This document shows, one piece after another, positions 16,906-24,768 of a stretch of 32,115 bases of DNA; within the stretch, counting starts at the first letter, position 1; every line of letters begins with the position of its first letter. A program made the translations under genes and the position numbers. The notes below the pieces were generated by a model. That model had not been told where the DNA came from and ran no database searches. It saw nothing but the letters and a program-made list of their open reading frames with translations. The stretch is from Acinetobacter lactucae (GTDB lineage Bacteria; Pseudomonadota; Gammaproteobacteria; Pseudomonadales; Moraxellaceae): contig NZ_JABVBF010000015.1 in NCBI RefSeq assembly GCF_013344765.1, positions 1 to 32,115 of the forward strand, written 5' to 3'.

Positions 16906-17475
16906 TCAACTTTTTTTCTGAGCAAGTAATTGTCTAAAGTGCTGCCATTTAAAATGAGGACCCGGATCGGTTTTTCGGCCAGGGGCAACGTCTGAATGAC
17001 CTGCAATATGGTTTTTAATTTCTGGATAAGCTTGACGAATGGCGGTAACGACGTCTGCTAACACCTCATATTGTACTTCCTCAAAAGGTAGGTCGTCACT
17101 CCCTTCAAGCTCAATACCAATTGAATAATCATTGCATTCAACTTTGGCTAAATAGCTTGAACGCCCTGAATGCCATGCCCTCTCGTTAAAGTTAACGAAC
17201 TGTAAGACTTCACCTGTTCGTAAAATTAACAGGTGCGTAGAAACTTGCATGCCTTCAATAGTCTGAAAATAAGGATGAACTGACCAATCTAACTTGTTTT
17301 GAAAAAACTGCTCAATATAGCCACCTCCAAATTGAGACGGCGGCAAACTAATATTATGAACCACAATCATTTGAATTTCGGTGCCAGTCGGACGCTGGTT
17401 AAAATTTGGAGAAGGGATTTTTCTCGCCCCTTTTAATTGTCCATCTATAACTTCATACGCTGTGATTTGCTTCAT
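16906..17475 (-). CDS. ampD: AmpD 1,6-anhydro-N-acetylmuramyl-L-alanine amidase
   Basis: This 189-residue cytosolic zinc amidase should cut the peptide from anhydromuropeptides imported during cell-wall recycling. It thereby affects muropeptide signals to AmpR-type regulators where these exist. The family zinc ligands are in place: His40 (VVHNIS), His160 (AGHSDVAP) and Asp170, with Lys168 near the active site (GRKTDPGPHF). No signal peptide is present, in line with the cytoplasmic form rather than AmiD/AmpDh. It lies 80 bases upstream of murJ in the same direction and is divergent from nadC. Confidence 0.93.
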   Translation of the reverse strand: MKQITAYEVIDGQLKGARKIPSPNFNQRPTGTEIQMIVVHNISLPPSQFGGGYIEQFFQNKLDWSVHPYFQTIEGMQVSTHLLILRTGEVLQFVNFNERAWHSGRSSYLAKVECNDYSIGIELEGSDDLPFEEVQYEVLADVVTAIRQAYPEIKNHIAGHSDVAPGRKTDPGPHFKWQHFRQLLAQKKS

Positions 17476-17646
17476 TGAGATGCCAATAAATTGCTTGCCA
17501 ATTGTTTTAGTTTAAAACAGTTATCTACTTTTCAAAGTAGTAAATGCGATTGTTTATCGCGATTAATCTCATAAAACAGCTTATTTTTAAAGTCGACGGT
17601 GCTAATATATCGCAAGTTTTAGGGTCATCGACAAAATGGAAACCGT

Positions 17647-18492
17647 ATGAGCATACCTCAGTCTTTGCTTGAACAATCAATTCAAATCAATATTCAACAA
17701 GCATTACAAGAAGATATTGGGGACGGCGATATTACCGCTATGCTCACACCTGAAGATGAGCAAGCGACTGCAACCATTATTAGCCGCGAAGATATGGTCT
17801 TAGCTGGACAGCCTTGGGTAAATGCACTCATCTCAGCTTATGACAATACTGTTCAAGTAACTTGGTTAAAACAAGAAGGTGAGCGTGTTGCTGCAAACGA
17901 AGCCTTTTTAAAGCTCGCAGGTTATGCACGTAGCTTACTTACTGTAGAGCGCCCTGCTTTAAACTTTATTCAAACTTTATCGGCTGTTGCAACAAAAACT
18001 GCTGAATACGTTCAACAACTTGAAGGCTTAAATACAAAACTTCTCGATACACGTAAAACCTTACCGGGCTTACGTATTGCGCAAAAATATGCGGTTGCTA
18101 TTGGCGGCGGGCAAAACCATCGTCTTGGTTTATTTGATGCATTCTTAATTAAAGAAAATCATATTATGGCAGCGGGCGGTATTGCCCAAGCTATTGCAAA
18201 AGCACATCAAATTGCGCCAGGTAAACCTGTTGAAGTCGAAGTCGAAACTTGGGATGAACTAAACCAAGCGCTTGAAGCTGGTGCGGACATTGTCATGCTC
18301 GACAACTTCAGTCAACAGCAAATGATTGATGCCGTTAAACATGTAGCAGGTCGCTGTAAACTCGAAGCCTCTGGCAATATCACCATTGAAAACTTGCGTG
18401 AAGTTGCCACCACTGGCGTTGATTACATTTCTATGGGTGTACTGACTAAAGACGTTAGAGCTGTTGATTTATCTATGCGTTTTAATGTTTAG
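17647..18492 (+). CDS. nadC: Quinolinate phosphoribosyltransferase (carboxylating)
   Basis: This 281-residue enzyme converts quinolinate and PRPP to nicotinate mononucleotide in de novo NAD synthesis. Clear NadC motifs are EDIGDGDITAML near the N-terminus, LDTRKTLPGLR (residues about 136-146), GGGQNHRLGLFDAFLIKENH, and the C-terminal EASGNITIENL with GVDYISMGVLTKDV. Length is standard. It is divergent from ampD with 171 bases between them. Its 3' end overlaps by four bases a small ORF on the other strand. Confidence 0.95.
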   Translation: MSIPQSLLEQSIQINIQQALQEDIGDGDITAMLTPEDEQATATIISREDMVLAGQPWVNALISAYDNTVQVTWLKQEGERVAANEAFLKLAGYARSLLTVERPALNFIQTLSAVATKTAEYVQQLEGLNTKLLDTRKTLPGLRIAQKYAVAIGGGQNHRLGLFDAFLIKENHIMAAGGIAQAIAKAHQIAPGKPVEVEVETWDELNQALEAGADIVMLDNFSQQQMIDAVKHVAGRCKLEASGNITIENLREVATTGVDYISMGVLTKDVRAVDLSMRFNV

Positions 18493-18656
18493 ATAAAATC
18501 TGCGTCATTATTGGTATTTTTTTGCGACTTGGTCATGTCTGCCGCTTGTGTTTTTTGCCACGCTGACTGAGTCGCTTGTGCCCCACCATCACGTGGGTCG
18601 GCAGCCATTAAAACAAAAGTAACTACTGCTAATAATACAATAAAACCTTGTAGCAT
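18489..18656 (-). CDS. Small 55-residue membrane or secreted protein of unknown function
   Basis: This short ORF begins MLQGFIVLLAVVTFVLMAAD and ends KNTNNDADFI. The first 18 residues form a single hydrophobic segment, followed by a polar tail rich in Asp, Gln, Thr and Asn. It is either a one-pass inner-membrane peptide or a protein with a cleaved signal (possible cleavage after Met-Ala-Ala). A GGGGA ribosome site lies a few bases before the ATG at 18656, which supports real translation. It converges on nadC and overlaps its last codon by four bases. I do not recognise a family. The good ribosome site and clean signal-like start make it more likely real than chance. Confidence 0.6.
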   Translation of the reverse strand: MLQGFIVLLAVVTFVLMAADPRDGGAQATQSAWQKTQAADMTKSQKNTNNDADFI

Positions 18657-18759
18657 AAATTTTCCCCATCACTTTAAAAATCAGGATTTCACAATAAAAG
18701 ATAAATATGACCAGGCTTAGGAGATTCTGTTACAAAAGGTAAGTCTTTATTTTTATTAT

Positions 18760-18770
18760 TCATCTACAAC
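18760..18770. repeat. Direct repeat TCATCTACAAC, first copy
   Basis: This 11-mer recurs exactly at 18825-18835 and, for ten bases, inverted at 18904-18913. It lies in the gene-free stretch 18657-19062 between the small ORF and phospholipase C. I see no promoter or gene in that stretch, only repeats. Confidence 0.6.
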
Positions 18771-18822
18771 ACAAGATATTATCTCTCTTCATTTATGTTT
18801 CCCAACATTAGCTTGTGCTAGA

Positions 18823-18915
18823 TGTCATCTACAACCTGCCCAAAATCTATAAATATATTGTTTTTTTGCAATAAATCAGATATATGCAGAAAGAGAACAG
18901 GTTTTGTAGATGACA
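18823..18915. repeat. 93-bp unit with terminal inverted repeats, MITE- or REP-like
   Basis: A perfect 12-bp inverted repeat (TGTCATCTACAA at 18823-18834, TTGTAGATGACA at 18904-18915) encloses an AT-rich core. The pairing resumes inside as CCTG / CAGG after a two-base offset. No coding capacity is visible. It could be a miniature inverted-repeat element, an interspersed palindromic repeat or a structured RNA. No obvious target duplication is seen. Confidence 0.5.
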
Positions 18916-18925
18916 AATGCATTTG

Positions 18926-18951
18926 GTTACTTTGGGCGAAACCAAAGTAAC
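18926..18951. repeat. Palindromic hairpin GTTACTTTGG / CCAAAGTAAC
   Basis: A perfect 10-bp stem encloses a six-base GCGAAA loop. No T run follows on either strand, so it is not a standard terminator. It resembles interspersed palindromic repeats seen between genes in gamma-proteobacteria, as far as I remember. Confidence 0.65.
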
Positions 18952-18952
18952 G

Positions 18953-19008
18953 AATTAGCTACTTCCACTGGATGAATAAACGATAAGACTCCGTCGTGCT
19001 AGCTAATT
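18953..19008. repeat. 9-bp inverted repeat AATTAGCTA / TAGCTAATT
   Basis: The perfect arms (18953-18961 and 19000-19008) enclose 38 bases. The unit directly follows the hairpin at 18926-18951 and may form one composite element with it. Confidence 0.45.
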
Positions 19009-19014
19009 TAAAAT

Positions 19015-19046
19015 AATGATTAACCTAAGACTTCATCTTAATCATT
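19015..19046 (-). terminator. Possible terminator after phospholipase C
   Basis: The arms AATGATTAA and TTAATCATT pair over nine bases with a 14-base loop, 16 bases past the phospholipase stop. On the minus strand a short T-rich stretch follows. It is AT-rich and weak. Confidence 0.45.
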
Positions 19047-19062
19047 CATCCATTAGAGCAAC

Positions 19063-21231
19063 TTAAGACTCAACATAACCCATATACGGATCAGAAATAG
19101 AATCTTCTTGAGTTTCAATACGTCCTGCAAAACGACGGATGAAAGAAGTATCATCAGCTAAAGTCACCGTGAAATCATACCAGCCACCAAATTCAGACAT
19201 ATCCCAGACCAGTTCTTTTTCAGAACTATTCGTTTCAATCGTCCATGTCTTGTTTGGAAGATAAGCATTTGCTTTGACTGTGAGTTTGACTGATTTATTA
19301 CCATCGTGACGAACTTTTAAATACAAATTCGCATCACACTCTTCCACACATACTCTAATTTCCGGTAATGCTTGAGTTTGATTGGTTTGGCTCAAATTGC
19401 CTTTAAATGCACGGTGGAAACCATTTGGTCCAAGTACCCATAAATCATACTGCCCATTTGTAGCATTCCATACATCATCGAGCTGTTTACCCGCCTCAAC
19501 CATATAACGGCGTGGAGTTGCTATTAGATCTAATCGGTTATAAACATGGAAAACTGCTGCCTGTTTACCCGTATTAGAGAACATTAGCTTTACAGTTTTT
19601 TTAGTCGCATCAACTTTGGCACTGGTGTGCAAAATATATGGCAAAGCACGTGATGGCCGAACTCCCATTTCTTGCTGAGGAAATTGCTGCTGAATTGGAA
19701 CAGAAACTTGCGGCAATAATTCTTGAGCAATACGAATCGCATCGGCTTCGGCTTTGGTTTTCTTCCCATCGAGTTCAGCAACAGGCAGAAGGTTCGGTGT
19801 TTTAAAGTCAAAAGCTGTCGTTAAATCACCACATACAGCACGGCGGTATGGACTAATGTTAGGCTCTTGCACACCAAAGCGTTTTTCTAAGAACTGTAAA
19901 ATAGAAGTATGATCAAAGACTTGAGAATTCACCCATCCTCCACGGCTCCACGGTGAAATCACATACATTGGAACACGTACACCCGGCCCATACACTCGAC
20001 CGTCTGGCTTAGGTTGAGATTTTGAAGTCGCTACTGCTGGATGGTCAAAATATTCATAAGATACCTGCTGATCAGTTAAAGTCGTTTTTCCATAGACGAC
20101 ACCTTTAATATCTTTAGACGGCGCACTTGGTGAAGGAATATGGTCAAAGAAACCATCATTTTCATCGAAGTTCACCAATAAAACGGTTTGGCTCCACAGC
20201 TCAGGGTTTTCAGTTAATGCATTTAATACTTCCTGAATATACCAAGCACCTTGTACAGGACTAGATGGCCCTGGATGTTCACTGTAAGTTGCAGGAGCGA
20301 CCAGCCAACTCACTTGCGGTAATTTACCTTGAGCGATATCTGCTTTAAAACTACCTAAAAAACCACCGTCTGGCATGGTATTAGCAATACCTTTATAAAG
20401 TGGTTGAGTCGCATCGATTTTTTCATCATATGCTGGGCACGTTAATGTGTCGTTACTGACAGGTTGTCCAGATTGCTCATTTGCACGGCGATATTGTTTG
20501 AAACCAGCTAAGGGGTTATCAGTAAAGTTATCCGGCATATTTTGATAAACTTTCCATGTCACGCCAGCCTGCTGTAAGCGCTCAGGATAAGTCGTCCATT
20601 CATAACCTTCCGTTGATGGTCCAATTCCATCAAATTCATTTACCACACTGGCAACACCTGCTCCTGTAGGGCCATTCGTTCCAGTCCAAATAAACTTACG
20701 GTTTGGGTTGGTCCCAGCGTGCATGGCACAGTGGTAAGCATCACAAATGGTAAAAGCATTCGCTAAAGCAAATTGATATTCGACTTCTTGTTTTTTATAG
20801 TAGCCCATCGACTGTGGTTGTTTATGTGCCACCCAATCACTCATTCGGCCATTGTCCCAAGCACCTTGACCATCTGACCATGAATGATTTGTACCAGTAA
20901 CACGCTGAGCATTCCCTAAACGACTGTCGAGATGGTACGGCAGTACTTTCTTTTTCTTCGCATCATACTGCTCCCAAACCTTTCGACCTTCCGTCATAGG
21001 AATGGTAAAACGATCACCGAAACCACGCACACCTTTTAGTGTCCCAAAATAATTATCGAAAGAACGGTTTTCCTGAGTCAAAATCACGATGTGTTTAACA
21101 TCTTGAATAGTTCCACTTTCAACTTTGGCATCAATAGCTAAAGCTTTTTGAATACTCAGCGGGAAACTCGCTAAAGCAGCTGTCCCAAACATGGTTTTTG
21201 TAGAGTTTAAAAGAAATTCGCGACGATTCAT
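19063..21231 (-). CDS. plc: Tat-exported phospholipase C (phosphoesterase family)
   Basis: This 722-residue enzyme should hydrolyse phosphatidylcholine and related lipids, releasing the phosphorylated head group; such enzymes are linked to haemolysis and virulence. The N-terminus MNRREFLLNSTKTMFGTAAL has a twin-arginine motif (Arg3, Arg4) and a hydrophobic stretch ending near IQKALA. The catalytic domain has VILTQENRSFDNYFGTLKGV near residue 50, LVNFDENDGFFDH, and GPGVRVPMYVISPWSRGGWV. Two C-terminal DUF756-type beta domains occupy about residues 500-720. This is the layout of Pseudomonas PlcN/PlcH and of the A. baumannii enzymes. A 44-residue lipoprotein gene lies 21 bases upstream in the same direction. 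Confidence 0.93.
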   Translation of the reverse strand: MNRREFLLNSTKTMFGTAALASFPLSIQKALAIDAKVESGTIQDVKHIVILTQENRSFDNYFGTLKGVRGFGDRFTIPMTEGRKVWEQYDAKKKKVLPYHLDSRLGNAQRVTGTNHSWSDGQGAWDNGRMSDWVAHKQPQSMGYYKKQEVEYQFALANAFTICDAYHCAMHAGTNPNRKFIWTGTNGPTGAGVASVVNEFDGIGPSTEGYEWTTYPERLQQAGVTWKVYQNMPDNFTDNPLAGFKQYRRANEQSGQPVSNDTLTCPAYDEKIDATQPLYKGIANTMPDGGFLGSFKADIAQGKLPQVSWLVAPATYSEHPGPSSPVQGAWYIQEVLNALTENPELWSQTVLLVNFDENDGFFDHIPSPSAPSKDIKGVVYGKTTLTDQQVSYEYFDHPAVATSKSQPKPDGRVYGPGVRVPMYVISPWSRGGWVNSQVFDHTSILQFLEKRFGVQEPNISPYRRAVCGDLTTAFDFKTPNLLPVAELDGKKTKAEADAIRIAQELLPQVSVPIQQQFPQQEMGVRPSRALPYILHTSAKVDATKKTVKLMFSNTGKQAAVFHVYNRLDLIATPRRYMVEAGKQLDDVWNATNGQYDLWVLGPNGFHRAFKGNLSQTNQTQALPEIRVCVEECDANLYLKVRHDGNKSVKLTVKANAYLPNKTWTIETNSSEKELVWDMSEFGGWYDFTVTLADDTSFIRRFAGRIETQEDSISDPYMGYVES

Positions 21232-21252
21232 TAGTTCTATCCTAAGTTCTTA

Positions 21253-21387
21253 TTATGGTGCACAGTGCATTTTGCAATTACTGGTAGGCGGTGTTGTTGG
21301 CGATGAATTATCTGAGTCGTTATCATCGTTACAAGCACTGAGCATGAGTGCTAAAGATGTAATTAATAGTATTGAAAGTTTTCGCAT
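21253..21387 (-). CDS. Small 44-residue lipoprotein encoded directly upstream of phospholipase C
   Basis: This short ORF reads MRKLSILLITSLALMLSAC, then an Asp/Asn/Ser/Pro/Thr-rich tail ending NCKMHCAP. It is a textbook lipoprotein signal with lipobox LSAC and acylated Cys19, leaving a mature peptide of 26 residues. Two Cys and one His (C-K-M-H-C) stand near the end and could form a disulfide or bind metal. A TTGGA ribosome site precedes the ATG-ATG pair (a start at 21390 is equally possible). The stop is 21 bases before the plc start, so the two are probably one transcript. I do not recognise the family. It may be a tether, an immunity-like factor or an unrelated small lipoprotein. Confidence 0.72.
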   Translation of the reverse strand: MRKLSILLITSLALMLSACNDDNDSDNSSPTTPPTSNCKMHCAP

Positions 21388-21483
21388 CATTTTTTTCCAA
21401 ACGGTTTAAATGCGAACTACTAATAAAGTGTAAAAGTGACAGGCAAGTGATGTTTTCATGTCGATTTGATGAAGGCATAAAAA

Positions 21484-21503
21484 AACGCATCCGAAGATGC
21501 GTT
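21484..21503 (-). terminator. Rho-independent terminator after rph
   Basis: An 8-bp stem AACGCATC / GATGCGTT with a four-base loop is followed on the minus strand by a run of T. It lies 17 bases past the rph stop. Confidence 0.85.
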
Positions 21504-21520
21504 GTTTAGAAAGATTAAAA

Positions 21521-22237
21521 TTACCAGCCTAAAGCTTCTTGTTGCTTTTTAATGAGCTCGGCAATTCCTTTTTCAGCCATTTCTAACATGGCATTACTTT
21601 GTGCGCGAGTAAACGGTTTGTCTTCGGCAGTACCTTGAATTTCAATAAATTCACCAGCCTGTGTCATCACCACGTTTAAGTCAGTTTGACAGTTCGAGTC
21701 TTCTTCATAGCAAAGATCAAGCAATACTTCGTCTTGATACATGCCCACAGAAATTGCAGCAACTAGTCCTTTAAGCGGGTCGTGCTTAATTTTCTTTTGA
21801 GACAGTAAAACATTCATCGCATCAACCAATGCTACAGCAGCACCAGTAATTGAAGCAGTACGCGTACCACCATCAGCCTGAATTACATCGCAGTCGATGG
21901 TAATGGTATTTTCGCCAAGCTTTTTCAAATCGACCATAGCACGTAAGCTACGGCCAATTAAGCGCTGGATTTCTTGAGTACGACCAGTTTGTTTGCCACG
22001 GGCCGCTTCACGGTCACAACGTGAGTGCGTTGAGCGCGGTAACATGCCATATTCTGCCGTTACCCAGCCTTGACCTTGGCCTTTTAAAAAGCGTGGCACT
22101 GAGTTATCAATGCTTGCAGTACAAAGGACTTTGGTGTGACCAAATTCGACCAGCACAGAACCTTCAGCATAACGGGTGTAGTTTCGTGTAATTTTCACTT
22201 CACGTAATTGGTCTAATGCACGTTGGTCAATACGCAT
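21521..22237 (-). CDS. rph: Ribonuclease PH
   Basis: This 238-residue phosphorolytic exoribonuclease trims the 3' ends of tRNA precursors and is normally a hexamer. It starts with [28 protein letters not shown]. It contains [35 protein letters not shown] and the phosphate-binding [31 protein letters not shown], all hallmarks of RNase PH. The C-terminal [17 protein letters not shown] is also typical, and length matches the family exactly. An AGGAAGGA ribosome site stands just upstream of the ATG. A possible -10 (TATACT, 22281-22276, minus strand) lies about 40 bases before the gene. Confidence 0.96.
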   Translation of the reverse strand: MRIDQRALDQLREVKITRNYTRYAEGSVLVEFGHTKVLCTASIDNSVPRFLKGQGQGWVTAEYGMLPRSTHSRCDREAARGKQTGRTQEIQRLIGRSLRAMVDLKKLGENTITIDCDVIQADGGTRTASITGAAVALVDAMNVLLSQKKIKHDPLKGLVAAISVGMYQDEVLLDLCYEEDSNCQTDLNVVMTQAGEFIEIQGTAEDKPFTRAQSNAMLEMAEKGIAELIKKQQEALGW

Positions 22238-22355
22238 AATCCTTCCTAACTTCTCTTAAATACAAACTTGGGCATAGTATAGCAAAGGATTTTGACAGGT
22301 TGAGTTTATTCCCTACTTTCAAATGTAAGTCTGCACTTTTCATGACTCAAAAATA

Positions 22356-22383
22356 AAAATAGCCCCTTAAAAGGAGCTATTTT
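22356..22383 (-). terminator. Terminator after the desaturase
   Basis: The arms AAAATAGCcCCTT and AAGGaGCTATTTT pair with one internal mismatch around a two-base loop, flanked by A/T runs. It lies just past the desaturase stop and should separate it from rph. Confidence 0.8.
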
Positions 22384-22396
22384 GAAATCATTTAAA

Positions 22397-23545
22397 TTAC
22401 GCAAATTTGAATTTTGCTTTTAACTTTTCCAATGTCTGCATCACTTTTCCAGTGGTATGGTTTGGCAGTGAACATTTCGCCAAACGTATCCATACACTCC
22501 AGAACTGGCGCATAAAGTTCGCTTCGTTGTAGTTAATGCCATATTCTGCACAAAGTGCCTTAATTTTCGGTGCTACTTCTTTATAGCGATTAGCTGGCAT
22601 ATCTGGAAATAAATGGTGTTCAATTTGATGACTTAAGTTACCACTCATAAAGTGCATCCATTCTGTACCACTAAAATTACTTGAACCACGAATTTGACGT
22701 AAATACCACTCTGCCTTGGTTTCAGTGTCGGTATTATCAGGCTCAAACGTTTCTGCATCTTCTGTAAAGTGGCCGTTAAAAATCACGGCAGATGACCACA
22801 AGTTACGAATAATATTGGCGACTACATTTCCTGCAAAAACCGGTAAAAACATAGGGCCAGAGATCACAGGGAAAAACACATAGTCTTTTAAAACTTGGCG
22901 TGTGGCTTTTTTACGTACTTTAGATGAATCTTTCCAAACCTGTTTCCAGCTCTTGGTTTTATAAACTAATGCATCTTCAAGATGTAAGTTTTGTACGCCT
23001 ACATACCACTCAAAGAAAAACATTAACTGTAAACCAAGTGGAATATTAAACAGGTGGCGAGGTTCCCACTTCTGTTGATCACTTACTCGCAAAATACCAT
23101 AACCAACATCATGGTCTTTACCAACAATATTGGTATAAGTGTGGTGCACATAGTTATGTGTTTCACGCCAGTCATCGCCCGATGCAATGGTATCCCAATC
23201 GTAAGTATTACCGTTCAGACTTGGTTCATTTAACCAATCAAACTGACCGTGCATCACGTTATGGCCAAGTTCCATGTTTTCTACAATTTTAGAAATACCT
23301 AATAAGCCTGTGCCTAGTAGCCAAACAGGCGGAATCCAACCACCAAACATCAACATGCCACGTGAGGCGATTTCGGTATAGCGAACAAAATTACGTACTT
23401 TGTAGATATATTTTGCATCTTGCTCACCAAGACTTTGCATAATATCTTGACGAATCTGTTCAACACGGCGACCAAACTCTTCAGTCTGTTCAGGTGTTAA
23501 ATGAGCAGATTTAGAAACGGTAGAAAATTCTAATGCCATATTCAT
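22397..23545 (-). CDS. Membrane fatty-acid (acyl) desaturase
   Basis: This 382-residue inner-membrane di-iron desaturase should introduce a cis double bond into acyl chains and so set membrane fluidity. The three histidine clusters are visible: H95-x3-H99 (GHNVMHG), H130-x3-HH135 (THNYVHHT) and QIEHH at 307-311 in HQIEHHLFPDMP. Hydrophobic segments near residues 65-85 and 225-255 supply the membrane part. The gene starts 24 bases after an oxidoreductase carrying a plant-type 2Fe-2S domain, its likely electron donor. The pair resembles Pseudomonas DesB-DesC. The first ATG follows a GAGGA ribosome site. Regioselectivity cannot be read from sequence. Confidence 0.9.
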   Translation of the reverse strand: MNMALEFSTVSKSAHLTPEQTEEFGRRVEQIRQDIMQSLGEQDAKYIYKVRNFVRYTEIASRGMLMFGGWIPPVWLLGTGLLGISKIVENMELGHNVMHGQFDWLNEPSLNGNTYDWDTIASGDDWRETHNYVHHTYTNIVGKDHDVGYGILRVSDQQKWEPRHLFNIPLGLQLMFFFEWYVGVQNLHLEDALVYKTKSWKQVWKDSSKVRKKATRQVLKDYVFFPVISGPMFLPVFAGNVVANIIRNLWSSAVIFNGHFTEDAETFEPDNTDTETKAEWYLRQIRGSSNFSGTEWMHFMSGNLSHQIEHHLFPDMPANRYKEVAPKIKALCAEYGINYNEANFMRQFWSVWIRLAKCSLPNHTTGKVMQTLEKLKAKFKFA

Positions 23546-23569
23546 AGGGTTAATCCTCTTTAATTCTTT

Positions 23570-24595
23570 TTATAGATCAATCGTGACTGGGCTTAATGCC
23601 TGGCTCACGCATAGTTTAATTGGACGGTTTGGCTGGTCTTCAATTTCACCAGTTAACAGGTTTTGAGTGACGCCGCTGACTTTGGTGCAGCTACATTTAT
23701 TGCAGACACCCATACGGCAACCATGTTGCGGACGTAAACCTGCTTGCTCTGCACTGCTCAGTAAATTTGTTTCAGCTAAAAACTCATGCTGGGCACGGCG
23801 GAAAATAATACGCTGTGCTGCATGTGTACCAGTCACTTGAAGTGGCTGGAAATACTCTTGATGAAGCTGCGACTGAGCACCTTTTTGTGCATAGATTTCA
23901 TTCGCTTGCTGCATCATGCCATGATGACCACAAACATAAGTTGCTGTCTGCTCGAAATCTGGAACCAACTTTTGCAGTAAGCTTTCAGTTAAATGCTGTT
24001 TTTGCTCGGTGGTATTAAAAAAGTGATATTGAAGCTCTGGATGCTTTTCTGCCAAAGCTTTTAATTCAGCATGAAAAATTTCTGCACGATTAAAATAAAT
24101 GACATGAATTTGTTCAAGCTGCTGTTTCAACGCTTGCTGTAAAAGTGAGTAAATTGCAGTTATACCGCTTCCTGATGCAATTAAAATCGCAGGATGCTGG
24201 CCTTGGTGCAAAGTAAAATCACCTTGTGGCTGGGAAATCTCAATGCACTCTCCAACATGTAATCGTTGAGCTGCACTAGACACTAAGCCCTGTACTTTAA
24301 TCCCTAAAGAGATTTCACCTTCATTCGTTACTTCGATAATTGAATAACTACGCTGTTGGTAAACGCCATCGATAAGCAAAGTCAGCAGAATACTCTGCCC
24401 AGCACGAACCTGATCGAAATTAAAATTACGATTCGGTTTAAGCTTGATAAGCACCATATCGGTATGAAGTGGCTGAACTGCAGTAACTTCTGCAAGTACC
24501 CGTTTCCAAGCCCAAGTCACGTTAATTTTCTGCAAAACAAAATCAACGAAATCTTCTCGAACCCAATGTGGCTGATAACTAAGTGTTGCGTTCAT
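23570..24595 (-). CDS. Ferredoxin-NAD(P)H oxidoreductase, desaturase electron donor
   Basis: This 341-residue cytosolic flavoprotein should carry electrons from NAD(P)H through FAD and a 2Fe-2S cluster to the adjacent desaturase. The FAD motif RSYS is at residues 82-85, and the nucleotide-binding part has IASGSGITAIYSLL near 139-152. The C-terminal plant-type ferredoxin domain has Cys293, Cys298 and Cys301 (GCRMGVCNKC), with Cys329 as fourth ligand. It is first in the operon with the desaturase. Three DesT-like operators overlap its promoter, so expression should follow membrane acyl composition. It matches Pseudomonas DesC in role and layout. Confidence 0.88.
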   Translation of the reverse strand: MNATLSYQPHWVREDFVDFVLQKINVTWAWKRVLAEVTAVQPLHTDMVLIKLKPNRNFNFDQVRAGQSILLTLLIDGVYQQRSYSIIEVTNEGEISLGIKVQGLVSSAAQRLHVGECIEISQPQGDFTLHQGQHPAILIASGSGITAIYSLLQQALKQQLEQIHVIYFNRAEIFHAELKALAEKHPELQYHFFNTTEQKQHLTESLLQKLVPDFEQTATYVCGHHGMMQQANEIYAQKGAQSQLHQEYFQPLQVTGTHAAQRIIFRRAQHEFLAETNLLSSAEQAGLRPQHGCRMGVCNKCSCTKVSGVTQNLLTGEIEDQPNRPIKLCVSQALSPVTIDL

Positions 24596-24627
24596 ACGTT
24601 CCTCTTTTGTTTCTGGCTATTTATTTG

Positions 24628-24645
24628 AGTGAACACATGTTCATA
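24628..24645. promoter_or_regulatory. DesT/FabR-like operator, site 1
   Basis: AGTGAACACATGTTCATA has the palindromic core TGAAC-N4-GTTCA. It lies downstream of the predicted transcription start of the reductase-desaturase operon, 19 bp centre to centre from site 2. Confidence 0.7.
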
Positions 24646-24646
24646 T

Positions 24647-24664
24647 AGTGAACATATGTACACT
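24647..24664. promoter_or_regulatory. DesT/FabR-like operator, site 2
   Basis: AGTGAACATATGTACACT is an 18-bp palindrome with one mismatched pair. It overlaps the predicted -10 hexamer and start point of the desaturase operon. Confidence 0.75.
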
Positions 24665-24690
24665 ATATTTATAACTGTTCACTCAGTCAA
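24662..24690 (-). promoter_or_regulatory. Sigma-70 promoter of the reductase-desaturase operon
   Basis: On the minus strand TTGACT (24690-24685) and TATAGT (24667-24662) are separated by exactly 17 bases. Both hexamers match the consensus in five of six positions. The -35 lies inside operator site 3 and the -10 overlaps site 2, so a bound repressor would block the promoter. The transcript would start about 24655, some 60 bases before the reductase ATG. Confidence 0.75.
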
Positions 24691-24702
24691 CACTTGTTCA
24701 CT
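24685..24702. promoter_or_regulatory. DesT/FabR-like operator, site 3
   Basis: Read on the minus strand this is AGTGAACAAGTGTTGACT. It differs only in the central bases from the Pseudomonas DesT site as I remember it (AGTGAAC-N4-GTTGACT). It contains the -35 hexamer. A further half-site GTTCACT stands at 24677-24683. Confidence 0.75.
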
Positions 24703-24768
24703 ATTTTTTTTATGAAAGTTTGCTCTTTTTTGTTAGACTTTGGCTCACGGTTTAAATAGGTTCTTTTA

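Noticed and set aside
18760..19008. CRISPR array
   Set aside because: The repeats are few, short and unevenly spaced, with mixed orientation and no cas genes.
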